Under the pieces are notes generated by a model. The model worked only from the letters and a program-made list of their open reading frames with translations. It was not told where the DNA came from and ran no database searches. This document shows positions 7,475-16,388 of a stretch of 64,000 bases of DNA, in pieces (the first letter of the stretch is position 1; each line of letters opens with the position of its first letter). A program made the position numbers and the translations under genes. Source of the DNA: an uncultured Alphaproteobacteria bacterium (GTDB lineage Bacteria > Pseudomonadota > Alphaproteobacteria > RF32 > CAG-239); the NCBI GenBank assembly GCA_949282205.1, contig CASDOS010000059.1, positions 70,135 to 134,134 on the forward strand, in the 5' to 3' direction.

Positions 7475-8755
7475 TTAAAGGGATGCAACTTTTTTCTCGT
7501 ACAATATACCGCTTGATTGATTATTCAAACTTTCCGCATAACTTTCAAAGAGTTGCGCTTTTTGGCCCGTGTACTCTTCCCAGCGGCGGACAATCACATC
7601 GCAAAATTTCGGATCAAGCTCAATCAAACGGGCTTTACGCCCGGTTTTCTCGGCCGCGATAATCGTGGAACCGGAGCCGCCGAAACCATCCAACACGATG
7701 TCTCCCAATTTTGAACTGTTATTTATGGCTCTTTCCACTAGTTCCACCGGTTTCATCGTTGGATGCAGATCGTTTTTGACCGGTTTGTTGTACGCCCAGA
7801 CATCGGATTGATCTCGATCGCCGCACCAGTAGTGTTTTTGATTGGCATTCCAACCATACAAAATCGGTTCATACTGCCGCTGATAATCCGCCCGTCCAAG
7901 TGTGAAAGTGTTTTTGGCCCAGATGATAAAGGTCGACCATTTGCCTCCAGCGGCGATAAAAGCATTGTAAAGAGTATGAAGTTCGCTGGAACTCATACAG
8001 ATATACACTGCTCCCTTGTTGAACATCATAAGGTTGGACAGGCTGTCAGCTAGAAATTGTGCAAAACCATCGCCGAGATTATCATTCATAATTTTACGTC
8101 CGCCCAGTGTTCCGGCATGATAACGCAGACTGTCTTTCATGGTTGAGCCATAGTTCACATTATACGGAGGATCGGTAAAAATCATGGCCGCGACATCATC
8201 CTGCATCAGTTTTTTGACATCGTCATATATGGTGGTATCGCCACACAGCAGACGGTGTTCGCCTAAAAGCCAGATATCACCGGGCTTGGTCACCGCTTCT
8301 TCAGGAACTTCCGGCACTTCATCCTCATTGGCATCAGAAGAAGTTTCCTGCTCGCCGAAAGCATCCAGTTCTTTTAATTCCTCTTCAGAAAATCCCAAAA
8401 TATCAAGGTTAAACTCTAGTTCGCCCAGTTCTTTCATCTCCAGCGCCAGCATCTCCTCATCCCAGCCGGCGTTTAGAGCGATTTTATTATCGGCGATGAC
8501 CAACGCCCGCCGCTGTGTCTCTGTCAGATGCGGCAGACGGATGACTGGAACTTCTTTTAATCCCATGCGTTGAGCCGCAAGCAGTCTGCCATGCCCGGCA
8601 ATAATGACATCATCCACACCAATCAAAATCGGATTGGTAAAGCCGAACTCTTTGATGCTGGCGGCAATCTGAGCGATTTGCTCATCGTTATGTGTGCGCG
8701 AGTTGCGCGCGTAGGGGATGAGCTTATCCACCGGATAATTCTCTTGGAATTCCAT
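7475..8755 (-). CDS. ParB-like/DNA methylase fusion (N4/N6 type)
   Basis: About 426 residues from ATG 8755, preceded by GGAG. Residues 1-100 are a ParB/Srx-like domain (YARNSRTHNDEQIAQIAASI, IIAGHGRLLAAQ). The rest is an amino-methyltransferase in beta-class order: motif IV TDPPYNVNYG comes first, and motif I DGFGGSGSTIIAAEKTGR lies near the C-terminus. It methylates adenine or cytosine exocyclic amines using SAM, probably protecting phage DNA or marking the packaging region. The frame is open 56 codons further upstream, but that stretch is low quality and contains a perfect inverted repeat. A phage metK lies nearby, separated by the two-gene defence insertion. Confidence 0.9.
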   Translation of the reverse strand: MEFQENYPVDKLIPYARNSRTHNDEQIAQIAASIKEFGFTNPILIGVDDVIIAGHGRLLAAQRMGLKEVPVIRLPHLTETQRRALVIADNKIALNAGWDEEMLALEMKELGELEFNLDILGFSEEELKELDAFGEQETSSDANEDEVPEVPEEAVTKPGDIWLLGEHRLLCGDTTIYDDVKKLMQDDVAAMIFTDPPYNVNYGSTMKDSLRYHAGTLGGRKIMNDNLGDGFAQFLADSLSNLMMFNKGAVYICMSSSELHTLYNAFIAAGGKWSTFIIWAKNTFTLGRADYQRQYEPILYGWNANQKHYWCGDRDQSDVWAYNKPVKNDLHPTMKPVELVERAINNSSKLGDIVLDGFGGSGSTIIAAEKTGRKARLIELDPKFCDVIVRRWEEYTGQKAQLFESYAESLNNQSSGILYEKKVASL

Positions 8756-8826
8756 AAATTTCTCCGTAAAAAACAAAAATGACCAGACAAAAGACATGGG
8801 GCGACCAGCCACCCAAAATAAAATAA

Positions 8827-8859
8827 CTCTGAAAACCTTGTTTTGCTTGGTTTTCAGAG
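8827..8859. repeat. Perfect 11-bp inverted repeat between methylase and ATPase genes
   Basis: CTCTGAAAACC (8827-8837) and its exact complement GGTTTTCAGAG (8849-8859) flank an 11-bp loop. The repeat lies just downstream of the AT-rich nuclease/ATPase pair and upstream of the methylase start. GACCAG hexamers occur on both sides (about 8781, 8803 and 8869). It could be a terminator for the inserted pair, an operator for the methylase or a scar of the insertion. No strong T-run follows on either strand. Confidence 0.55.
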
Positions 8860-8928
8860 ATATACCGACCAGTAAACAAAAAAGCGTTTCGCTAGAATTG
8901 CGCCGCGACTTGCGCCCCCGCATACGAT

Positions 8929-10554
8929 TTAATCACGGGAAGGACCCGCTAATAAAGTTATAGAAAAGTCTGAAAGTTTTTGCAATAATATAGGAACATC
9001 TCGATTATTTAAAATATGATGTGTCATATTTGTTGAATAATCAATAGAATTGATATTTAAAAAAGCGTTATATTTATCTAATTCTTGCTCCTTTAGAGTA
9101 GCACTAAATATAATTTGATTTGGCAATTCATTAAATTTCCTTATAATAATATTTTCTTTTGCTGTTGATATTTCGCCTTCTCTAAATGCATCAATAATTA
9201 CAGGAAATGGATGTTTTAATATTTTAGCAAGAGCATATAATTTTACTAAATAAAACTCACACTCTTCACTACCAGAATAATTAACATCTCTTTTAGAAAA
9301 CAATCCATCAAACACAAAGCCACCCGTTGGTTCCAATATTTTATAAAATGAATTCATTTCTGATAATAATTTATTCAGCAAAGCATCTCTTGAAGCTACA
9401 TTCAAATTTTCTTTATCTTTTTCCATTTTTAATAAATTATCATATTTATTTAATTCACAATCAATTTGATTAATACGTTCATCGGCAGCTTCAGATGATT
9501 GAATACTATCTTTATAAAATACAAGGCTTTCAAAAGATATATCTTCATCTTTTAATAATTCTTTTAATTCCCTTTGCGTATCTAAAATTTTTTGATTAAT
9601 TATATCTAAGTCTTCATTTGCGCTCTCTATTCTATTTTGGATGGCAAACATAACATTATTTCTTATCTCTTTATCAGAAACATCAAAATTGACATCTTTG
9701 TTAGCATTCTCATATCCTATATGCTGTCCATGACAATCTAAACAAATAAGTGCACCTTCAGTTAAAGAACGACTTAATGAACGTAATTCACTAATTAGTG
9801 CTTCATTTTTCAATTTGCGATTTTGAATTCTATTGCGATCATTTTTTAATGATATTAATTTATTATTTAATATTTCAGCATCATGAACTTTTTTTAAATA
9901 CAAGTCTCTATCTACTGTATATGTTGCAAAACCTGCTGAAGATGAGTACTTGTTTAAAAATTTTTCCTTTTTTCGTATTTGCTCTCTCTCTTCCTTTAAA
10001 GATTTTTGTTTTCTTCTTATTTCTTCTATATCTATATTTGAAATTATTTTTGAACAACCTGCATATGAATACAACATATTCATAAAATCTTCTTTATTAT
10101 TGTATCCGCTATTAAATATTTTAGAAGTATCTCTTTTATCTTGTCCTACAAAAAATAATTGATAAAACAAATCTAGATCAGCTATTTTTTCTCTATCCTC
10201 CTTTATTATTCTGGGTATAGTATATATATGCTCATCAAAAAACCTCTTAAATTCAGAACTACTATTAAAAATATTAAGTGTCTTCTTATTTCGAAATAAA
10301 AAAGTTTTATTTTTTCTACATACTGAAAAAATCTCATTTTCCAAAGATAAATCAACAATAAAATAATAATTTTCATAGTCAAAAGTGCTTGGAAAAATAG
10401 GTGTATTACCTAAAGCATAATAAAGTCCTTGTAAGACAATAGTCTTACCCTTGTTATTATCATCGCTATATATAATATTAATACCGTCATCAAACCTTGA
10501 TTCACAAAAGGCTTCTTTTTCATTACCAATGTAAAGACTTAAAAATTTAAGCAT
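8929..10554 (-). CDS. SMC/Rad50-like ATPase with zinc hook, candidate LmuB
   Basis: About 541 residues. The N-terminus GINIIYSDDNNKGKT (25-38) is a Walker A variant with the first Gly replaced by Ser. A charged coiled coil follows, with a CLDC zinc-hook pair midway (GALICLDCHGQHIG), then a second coil. The C-terminal head has PVIIDAFREGE as Walker B and IIFSATL as D/H-loop region. This is the SMC-like half of Lamassu or ABC-3C defence systems: DNA-end sensing and effector release. Start at ATG 10554, overlapping the upstream gene by 8 bp, which indicates a two-gene operon. Strongly AT-rich against the flanking phage genes, consistent with transfer. System assignment is inference. Confidence 0.72.
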   Translation of the reverse strand: MLKFLSLYIGNEKEAFCESRFDDGINIIYSDDNNKGKTIVLQGLYYALGNTPIFPSTFDYENYYFIVDLSLENEIFSVCRKNKTFLFRNKKTLNIFNSSSEFKRFFDEHIYTIPRIIKEDREKIADLDLFYQLFFVGQDKRDTSKIFNSGYNNKEDFMNMLYSYAGCSKIISNIDIEEIRRKQKSLKEEREQIRKKEKFLNKYSSSAGFATYTVDRDLYLKKVHDAEILNNKLISLKNDRNRIQNRKLKNEALISELRSLSRSLTEGALICLDCHGQHIGYENANKDVNFDVSDKEIRNNVMFAIQNRIESANEDLDIINQKILDTQRELKELLKDEDISFESLVFYKDSIQSSEAADERINQIDCELNKYDNLLKMEKDKENLNVASRDALLNKLLSEMNSFYKILEPTGGFVFDGLFSKRDVNYSGSEECEFYLVKLYALAKILKHPFPVIIDAFREGEISTAKENIIIRKFNELPNQIIFSATLKEQELDKYNAFLNINSIDYSTNMTHHILNNRDVPILLQKLSDFSITLLAGPSRD

Positions 10555-11575
10555 ATCGTAACCCATCTTTCACTAATGCAATAAAAAACTTTGTCGAGGA
10601 GATATTCAAAAATTGAATTTTATTAATTTTATCAGCATCCAACAAATTATATAAATCATCAACATTATACATTGGATATAAAGAAACATATTTATAAATA
10701 TCTTCAAATAAACTCCAATATGCTGCACTATTATTTTTATCACACATAATACGAGCCATACAATCTTGACACTCTTCAAGAAGGTCTTGCTGGTCTAAGG
10801 TATTAAGATTTTCTAGAACAGGAAAAAAACTTATTGGCGTTTGATTTATGCCATTTCGATGAATTAAACGACTTAAAACTAACATTTTCACTTCGTGACT
10901 CGTTAAATGTTTTTTATATTTTTCAAATTCTACAAGAGCATTAATTGTTACGTTCTCTGTATTTATATTTTTTTTATCCGTTTGTTTCTCTCTAATTTGG
11001 TCAAATATTCGATTTAAATAATCATCAGAAGGTAAAATATCTGGATTAATTTTTATTATTCTTTTGATATAATTTGCTTTTTCTGTATCCGCTACAACAA
11101 AAACAACTTTTGATAAAAAATCACTTATATTGTTATCAGAAATTAAATTATTATCTATATAGGTCTTTTTTTCTGCTTCTTTCTTTAAGTATTTAAATAT
11201 TGCTGTTTGAGCTTTCTTTGTAAAATTACAAATATCAAATTCACGCAAATTATTATCGACTAATATCGTAGAAGAAAAACCATTCGTAAACAATATATAT
11301 GAATTAAATTTAAAATCTGATAAATAATTTTTATATAAAGTTACTAAATACCTTCCCGTTGCAGATTGTGATAAATTAGTACAGGCCTTTGATTGAACAT
11401 CCCAACCACATGATCCTGCTCTATCCACCCCCGTAACATCATTAAAAAAATCAACAACATAGTAAAAAATATCGTCACTATCCTGTCTAAAACTCATAAG
11501 ATAAAGGAGCGCTTTCGTTTCTTGTGTAGAAGCACTTTCATTATTTCGTTCAGATGCTGTTACTGTGTAAGACAT
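10547..11575 (-). CDS. DUF4297-like nuclease/effector, candidate LmuA
   Basis: A 342-residue protein with an N-terminal PD-(D/E)xK-like core: helix (TKALLYLMSF), then VDFFNDV (Asp46) and WDVQSKA (Gln61, Lys63), the D...QxK arrangement of Cap4/DUF4297 dsDNA endonucleases. The remainder is helical and likely binds the partner ATPase. AGGA precedes the ATG. It is the first gene of a pair with the zinc-hook ATPase and shares its very low GC. By analogy with Lamassu the nuclease would be released upon sensing phage DNA and cause abortive infection. Domain assignment by motif only. The middle component of an ABC-3C system is an alternative. Confidence 0.65.
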   Translation of the reverse strand: MSYTVTASERNNESASTQETKALLYLMSFRQDSDDIFYYVVDFFNDVTGVDRAGSCGWDVQSKACTNLSQSATGRYLVTLYKNYLSDFKFNSYILFTNGFSSTILVDNNLREFDICNFTKKAQTAIFKYLKKEAEKKTYIDNNLISDNNISDFLSKVVFVVADTEKANYIKRIIKINPDILPSDDYLNRIFDQIREKQTDKKNINTENVTINALVEFEKYKKHLTSHEVKMLVLSRLIHRNGINQTPISFFPVLENLNTLDQQDLLEECQDCMARIMCDKNNSAAYWSLFEDIYKYVSLYPMYNVDDLYNLLDADKINKIQFLNISSTKFFIALVKDGLRYA

Positions 11576-11636
11576 AGTGTTTTCCTAAGTTCTCGTATAC
11601 TGTATAACAGCAAAATATAAAAAAAACAATGAAAAT

Positions 11637-12637
11637 TTAAATCAATCCATCCCGACATAACCTAGCGAACACAGGCTTATTCAGCCCAAGCTCGGTAATA
11701 ATTTCGGAGGGTTGCTTGATAATTTGCCATTTCTGCACATTACTCATGCCATTTTTAACCGTTTTTACGGCCGCGCTTGGCAGTTCTGACCGGCCGATAC
11801 AGGAAGAGAGATAAACAAAGCACTCGTCATTGTCTTCAAGATACTGCAAAGCCAAGCGGCGCACGTAAATGTTAAGCGTGACGTCAGCCTTGCTACCATC
11901 TTTCGTCCATGGACTGCCGCCGCCAATCGGACAAGCCGTTCCATAAAAATCACATGCCAGCTTCCGACCGGTCACGCCGCAATCAGCCACTGATGAATGA
12001 TATTTATATGTTCCCGTGCCATTGACAATAATATTTTCCGGCTCCTCTCCCAGCGCCAAAACAATAAAAGTCGTCAGGTCAACATCTTTAAGCATCGGAA
12101 CAGCCACAACCACCGTTTCCACACCGCCAAGCTCATTCAGTGTAATCTGCGTTTTGATGTCAATGCCCAGGTGGATGTTTTGCAAAGCATACTCATATAA
12201 GGCGTTGCATAATTTTTTGGCCAAATATTGTTCGCGGCTGATATTACCCGTACCCTGACAAGCGTAACCAACAAATACACCCTGATCACCCCAGCCGTCT
12301 TGTTCAACTCCTTGTGAAATATCTGCCGACTGCTTGCCAATAAGATTGATAATCTGCAGTTTCTCGGGATTAATGGCGTAATTTCCCCAACGATGGCTGT
12401 AAAACTTATCGTACCCGATTTCCGCCAGCGCTTCGACAACATAAAAATTAATTCTTGCCAGGTTTACATCACCCGTGATTTCACCGCCCAACACAACCGT
12501 GTTATCTTTTACCATTACTTCAACGGCATATTTGACCGCCGCGTCTTGTTCAATCATCCTGTCTAAAATATAAGACGAAATATAATCCACCATTTTGTCA
12601 GGGTGTCCAAGCGACACCGCTTCCGCAGTTTTTTCAT
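11637..12637 (-). pseudogene. Phage S-adenosylmethionine synthetase, 5' frameshift
   Basis: Makes SAM from ATP and methionine. Motifs GHPDKMVDYISS, GWGDQGVFVGYA, DCGVTGRK and GGGSPWTKDGSKAD mark the three-domain fold. At about 330 residues it is a compact phage type, whereas bacterial enzymes are near 385. An excellent start (AAAGGAG, 5 bp, ATG at 12637) is in a different frame from the body: the A6 run at 12629-12634 needs one more A to read MKKTAEAVSLGHPDK. The uninterrupted body frame begins only at a GTG at 12617. It is therefore either a one-base lesion, a sequencing error or slippage-regulated. It lies next to the defence pair and near the DNA methylase. Confidence 0.8.
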
Positions 12638-12639
12638 CG

Positions 12640-12786
12640 CCGCTCCTTTATCAAGCATAAAAAAGGCCCGTAGGCGATATACCTGCGGACTCTAAAAAAA
12701 TATCAAAAAGGGCGGATTGTTCACCTCCGCCCCGATTATACCTGTTTTTGTAACCGTTTTTTGCTGATTTGTAAACCACGAAAATG
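12640..12786. other. Intergenic region with a perfect 19-bp palindrome
   Basis: The gap before metK contains AT-rich tracts and a GC-rich pair around 12711-12735. At its right end AAAATGTCAATGACATTTT (12781-12799) is a perfect palindrome with a one-base centre, overlapping the stop of the next gene. TGTCA/TGACA halves look like a repressor operator, but the position at a 3' end is more like a weak terminator or a site for the downstream metK. No further gene seen. Confidence 0.4.
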
Positions 12787-13167
12787 TCAATGACATTTTA
12801 GGCATCCATATTGAATTTTAATAAGGGCTTTTTCATGGCGCAAGGCCAATATCTGCCGTGAAACGCCAAATTCCCGGCACAACAACTTCCAGGGAATACG
12901 GTTGGCTCTTTTCCAAACCAGCCGGCGTTCGTCAACCGATAATATGGGCAGCCACTCCAGCATCACCTGTTCCCATAAAGATATCTGCTCCTGATTCGGA
13001 CGGACTTTAAGAGGACGCTTGTCCATAAAAACAATTTCCTGCGGCGTGTAAATAATATCCGGCATACAACACCGGTATTTGGGAGCGCGGACAGCCGGCA
13101 AAAGCCTATCCACATAAGCGGCGGTTTCCAAATCTTGCTTGATTTTTTCAATTGTAATATCAGCCAT
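12787..13167 (-). CDS. Phage DUF6362-like helix-turn-helix protein
   Basis: A 126-residue protein. The C-terminal part (WLPILSVDERRLVWKRAN, then WKLLCREFGVSRQI) is a helix-turn-helix of the type in DUF6362-like phage proteins, following a P-K-x-R-P-N-Q region. The role is probably DNA binding in the early region. It overlaps the next gene by 8 bp, forming an operon with the two upstream early genes. The family name is from memory of the pattern and is not certain. Confidence 0.6.
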   Translation of the reverse strand: MADITIEKIKQDLETAAYVDRLLPAVRAPKYRCCMPDIIYTPQEIVFMDKRPLKVRPNQEQISLWEQVMLEWLPILSVDERRLVWKRANRIPWKLLCREFGVSRQILALRHEKALIKIQYGCLKCH

Positions 13168-13816
13168 TTTGCACCACCTTTACCTTGCCGAGCACATCCG
13201 AACAAACATTCGCCAGAGTCTCCATCTCCGAATAAGCGATGCCGTTTTCCTTGCAAAACCATTTCCGAACCGCCTTTTTCCAGTCCACGGCAATGTATTT
13301 TTTACCGTTCATCCAACCGCGTGCCTCATTCCAGCGCACAAAAGCAGCCGGATCTATCGTGTAACCGCTTTCCTGACAATACGCCGCCACGTCATCTACA
13401 GTCGGTGCACCGGCGTAAACAGGCTTATCCACAACCTCCGACCCTTTATCTTTATCTACAGATTCACATACATATACCGATTCATTCTCCGATTCATCTG
13501 ATGGGGATGTTGGCACATTTGCTTGCTCTTTGTTGGAACTTTGCTTTGATTTTGCTTGACGTTTGCTGTTTTTTTGCTTGGCGCTGGCTTGACGCTTTTC
13601 ACGGATTTCCAAATATTTGGCATTGTTTTTCTCAATTGTTTCCTGAATTAATGAAAAACGCTTTTTTACCGGGTCTGATAATTTAAAAGAAACATCTCCG
13701 TAAAAATTTTTTTCACACAGCGCAATTATTAAATCAGCTATCTGACTTTTCTTAAAGTTATGCACAGCCGCAAGGAAATCCGCCGGATACAAAACAAAGG
13801 ATGTTTTTTTATCCAT
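13160..13816 (-). CDS. Phage replication-region protein, DUF6291-like
   Basis: A 218-residue protein. The first 70 residues (SFVLYPADFLAAVHNFKKSQ...) resemble the DUF6291 family of phage proteins, often annotated near replication initiators. A lysine/serine-rich low-complexity linker occupies about 80-110. The C-terminal domain (VDDVAAYCQESGY, FVRWNEARGWMNGKKYIAVD, WKKAVRKWF) is the module found at the end of phage DnaD/replication-organiser proteins. It likely helps initiate phage replication or recruit host helicase. It overlaps both neighbours by 8 bp. Confidence 0.65.
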   Translation of the reverse strand: MDKKTSFVLYPADFLAAVHNFKKSQIADLIIALCEKNFYGDVSFKLSDPVKKRFSLIQETIEKNNAKYLEIREKRQASAKQKNSKRQAKSKQSSNKEQANVPTSPSDESENESVYVCESVDKDKGSEVVDKPVYAGAPTVDDVAAYCQESGYTIDPAAFVRWNEARGWMNGKKYIAVDWKKAVRKWFCKENGIAYSEMETLANVCSDVLGKVKVVQNG

Positions 13817-14015
13817 TTTGCCCTCCGTCTTTGGAAGCCTTCTTTATATTTTTAATGCCCTGTATCCATTCCAGCGCCAAACTTGTGCGTTTGACCTCGT
13901 CTTGTATCATTTTTTCCAAACGGTCGAGAGCAGACATTTCCATATCCAATAAATAAATGACCGGAATTTTGCGTATCTCTTCCGTGATATAAACCGTGCG
14001 ATCGTTTTTTCTCAT
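13809..14015 (-). CDS. Small phage early-region protein
   Basis: A 68-residue protein starting MRKNDRTVYITEEIRKIP at 14015 with GGAAGGAA upstream. It is predicted helical (MSALDRLEKMIQDEVKRTSL) and may be dimeric. Family not recognised. First gene of the overlapping early operon, and the 37-bp repeat at 14044-14080 sits just upstream of it, a candidate operator. Confidence 0.55.
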   Translation of the reverse strand: MRKNDRTVYITEEIRKIPVIYLLDMEMSALDRLEKMIQDEVKRTSLALEWIQGIKNIKKASKDGGQNG

Positions 14016-14043
14016 GAGGGTTCCTTCCAAAATTTGTTAATGA

Positions 14044-14080
14044 CAACAGGAACACCCGCTGAAAATCAAAAATCGTTTCC
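14044..14080 (-). repeat. 37-bp upstream repeat, copy 1 (candidate operator)
   Basis: Matches 16954-16990 at about 31 of 37 positions. The shared core on the minus strand is GGAAACG, T-rich GATTTT, CGGGTG and TCCTGT. Both copies lie shortly upstream of the first gene of a minus-strand phage unit (14015 and 16943), which suggests a common regulator or a duplicated leader. Confidence 0.6.
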
Positions 14081-14081
14081 G

Positions 14082-14558
14082 TTATTTTAATTTTTTTCTC
14101 ATTTTTTCAAAAAAGCCGTAAATAGTTTTTTTACTGACATGCAGATCTCTGGAAATCTGATCAATGCTGTCGCCGCATAGAATACACTTTACAATCTCTT
14201 TCTCCTTAGGTTCGGCGCAATTCATAATTTCACTGACAATCAACCGCGTTTCCGTGTTTTCCTCAAAAGAAAACTCCTCATCAGCGTCATAGTCGGCCAA
14301 TGAGGAGTATAAGAAATCGCGGCGATGGTATCTTTGCGTCAACAGGTTCGTGGCGTATTGCTTTATGGAATGCACCACTAAAGCCTCGTCCACATCCTGA
14401 ACATTGTAAAACCGCCTCAAATAAAAAAGTAACAGCTCTTGAATTAAATCTTCCCGATCTTCATAAGAAAAGATCGGGGTTGACAACAATCTGCGAATTT
14501 GCGATAAAATTGTTATGCGGACATACGTAGGCAGTCCGTTAAAAACATTCAAGTTCAT
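14082..14558 (-). CDS. Sigma-factor-like phage transcription regulator
   Basis: A 158-residue protein. SYEDREDLIQELLLFYLRRF resembles sigma region 2 (core-binding helices), and the C-terminus (KEKEIVKCILCGDSIDQISR, then LHVSKKTIYGFFEKMRKKL) is a region 4-type helix-turn-helix. It probably directs RNA polymerase to phage promoters or acts as an adaptor like ECF-type regulators. ATG at 14558. It lies between the early operon and the recombinase. Sigma activity versus a simple HTH activator cannot be settled from sequence. Confidence 0.65.
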   Translation of the reverse strand: MNLNVFNGLPTYVRITILSQIRRLLSTPIFSYEDREDLIQELLLFYLRRFYNVQDVDEALVVHSIKQYATNLLTQRYHRRDFLYSSLADYDADEEFSFEENTETRLIVSEIMNCAEPKEKEIVKCILCGDSIDQISRDLHVSKKTIYGFFEKMRKKLK

Positions 14559-14717
14559 TGATAAGCCTCGTTAAATAATTGAATAGAGGCTTATTTTCAG
14601 GTTTAATCCATTTGCGTGCAATATACAGATAAAGCAATCATAAGTTGAAAATATACCACAGATAAGGACTTGACGTTATTTTAATAAAATATCGCCTGTG
14701 CAAAAATCTGTGTACAA

Positions 14718-16388
14718 TCAAAAACTGAAGCCATACTTTAATCGCTGCTGAGACCAAAGCAATGGAATTTCCGATTCTAAAATTTTACGAAGGGAAAGTG
14801 TTTTGGGATAAACGCCATCCACAATGGCCGTCACAATATCCGGAGCAAGATACGTCATGCGCAACACTTTGCCGACATATTCACGGCTCAAACCTTCGCT
14901 CTTTGCCAAATCTTCGATAAACAGGTTTTCTTTTTTCATTTTATCCTGCCAAACAAAAGCTTTTATCAATGCCAAATATAATGGATTATTTTCGTCAGGT
15001 TTATATTTCTCGGGAGCGAATATTTTCAGTGAGCCGCGTTTCCGGCGTAAGCAGACGCGGTATAAAATCTCGTTTCTTTCACCATTAATATTATTGGGAA
15101 ACAAATCGTCTTTCATTTTATCGTCCATCAAACTGACGGCCAGTTCTGTATACATAATTTTGATACGATCAACATCCACGCGGATTTTTTGAACAAGCAT
15201 AATCAATAGTTGGCGTAAAGTAATAGAAGACAATCTCTGAATAAAATCATCACCATCCTGTAATTTAGAAATAATTTGCACATCTTTAATATCTGGACGT
15301 ATGATTTTTGCCTGTTCTATCAATCCGGAAAGGATTTTAGGCGATTTGATAATGCCTGCAATTTGCCGCAAGACGAAATTATCCATCTCGCCGGCGGGAA
15401 TGCTTCCTATCTTGCAATTATTAAAGCCTTCTTTAACCGCACGGAAAGAGGTGTAATATTCGTAAACTTTGTTCTTTTTATTTGATTTTGTGGAAATCAT
15501 CGCCGCCTGGCAACAGTCGCAATAAATGAGGCCTTTAAGCAGAGCATGTTCAACAAAACGAGATGGTGCAAGCCTGCCAACGCGGTTCTGACTTTTGATT
15601 TTTTGAACTTCATCAAATAATTCCTGTGAAATGATTGCGTGATGCTGGCCGTTGTAAACCTTGTCTTTATGAGGAACTTTGCCGATATAAAGCACGTTTT
15701 TCAACATGCTGCTTACGCGCATATGGGTAAATTTCCCATTTCCCTTGCTTAATGTGGTGTAACCATTGTTGTTAAGCCATTCTGCCACCGCAATTTCTGA
15801 ACGAAGAATCAGATATTTTTCAAAAGCTAAACGCACAATTTTCGCTTCCTCGGGAATAATCTCCAATTTTTTATTCACGGAAACATAACCAAGCGGTAAA
15901 ATACCACCCATCCACATGCCCTTCTTTTTGGAAGCATCCACTTTATCCCGGATGCGCTCGGTAATAACCTCCCGCTCAAATTGAGCAAAAGAAAGTAAAA
16001 CATTCAGCGTCAGGCGCCCCATGGAATCATAAGTGTTAAAATTCTGCGTCACTGACACAAAAGAACATTGATTGCGGTCAAAAATTTCGACAAGTTTTGA
16101 AAAATCAATCAGCGAACGTGTCAGCCTGTCGATTTTATAAACAACAATCATATCAACCATTCCAGCCTCAACATCCTTTAAAAGCTGTTGCAAGGCCGGA
16201 CGTTTCAATGTGCCTCCAGAAAAACCGCCATCGTCATAATGGGTGGGGATGATTTCCCATCCTTGATAAGCCTGGCTTTTAATGTAGTTTTCACCGGATT
16301 CCCGTTGCGCTTCCAGCGTGTTAAATTCTTTTTCAAGACCATCTTCTGTTGATTTCCGGGTATAAACGGCACATCGTATGGTTTTCAT
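14718..16388 (-). CDS. Large serine recombinase (phage integrase)
   Basis: A 556-residue site-specific recombinase. The N-terminal resolvase domain has YTRKSTEDG with nucleophile Ser13 and the Arg-rich YKIDRLTRS helix. The recombinase domain includes GGILPLGYV, and a zinc-ribbon-like segment has YCDCC. A C-terminal extension with a ParB/KorB-like HTH (LAKSEGLSREYVGKVLRM) is typical of the alphaproteobacterial subgroup. It likely integrates and excises the prophage. It overlaps the DUF2924 gene by 4 bp, and the pair is a standard cassette at prophage ends. The attachment core cannot be read from one end. Confidence 0.93.
   Translation of the reverse strand: MKTIRCAVYTRKSTEDGLEKEFNTLEAQRESGENYIKSQAYQGWEIIPTHYDDGGFSGGTLKRPALQQLLKDVEAGMVDMIVVYKIDRLTRSLIDFSKLVEIFDRNQCSFVSVTQNFNTYDSMGRLTLNVLLSFAQFEREVITERIRDKVDASKKKGMWMGGILPLGYVSVNKKLEIIPEEAKIVRLAFEKYLILRSEIAVAEWLNNNGYTTLSKGNGKFTHMRVSSMLKNVLYIGKVPHKDKVYNGQHHAIISQELFDEVQKIKSQNRVGRLAPSRFVEHALLKGLIYCDCCQAAMISTKSNKKNKVYEYYTSFRAVKEGFNNCKIGSIPAGEMDNFVLRQIAGIIKSPKILSGLIEQAKIIRPDIKDVQIISKLQDGDDFIQRLSSITLRQLLIMLVQKIRVDVDRIKIMYTELAVSLMDDKMKDDLFPNNINGERNEILYRVCLRRKRGSLKIFAPEKYKPDENNPLYLALIKAFVWQDKMKKENLFIEDLAKSEGLSREYVGKVLRMTYLAPDIVTAIVDGVYPKTLSLRKILESEIPLLWSQQRLKYGFSF

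Noticed and set aside
8756..8923. Upstream extension of the DNA methylase
   Set aside because: The ATG at 8755 has a good Shine-Dalgarno; the extension covers a perfect inverted repeat and has non-protein-like composition.
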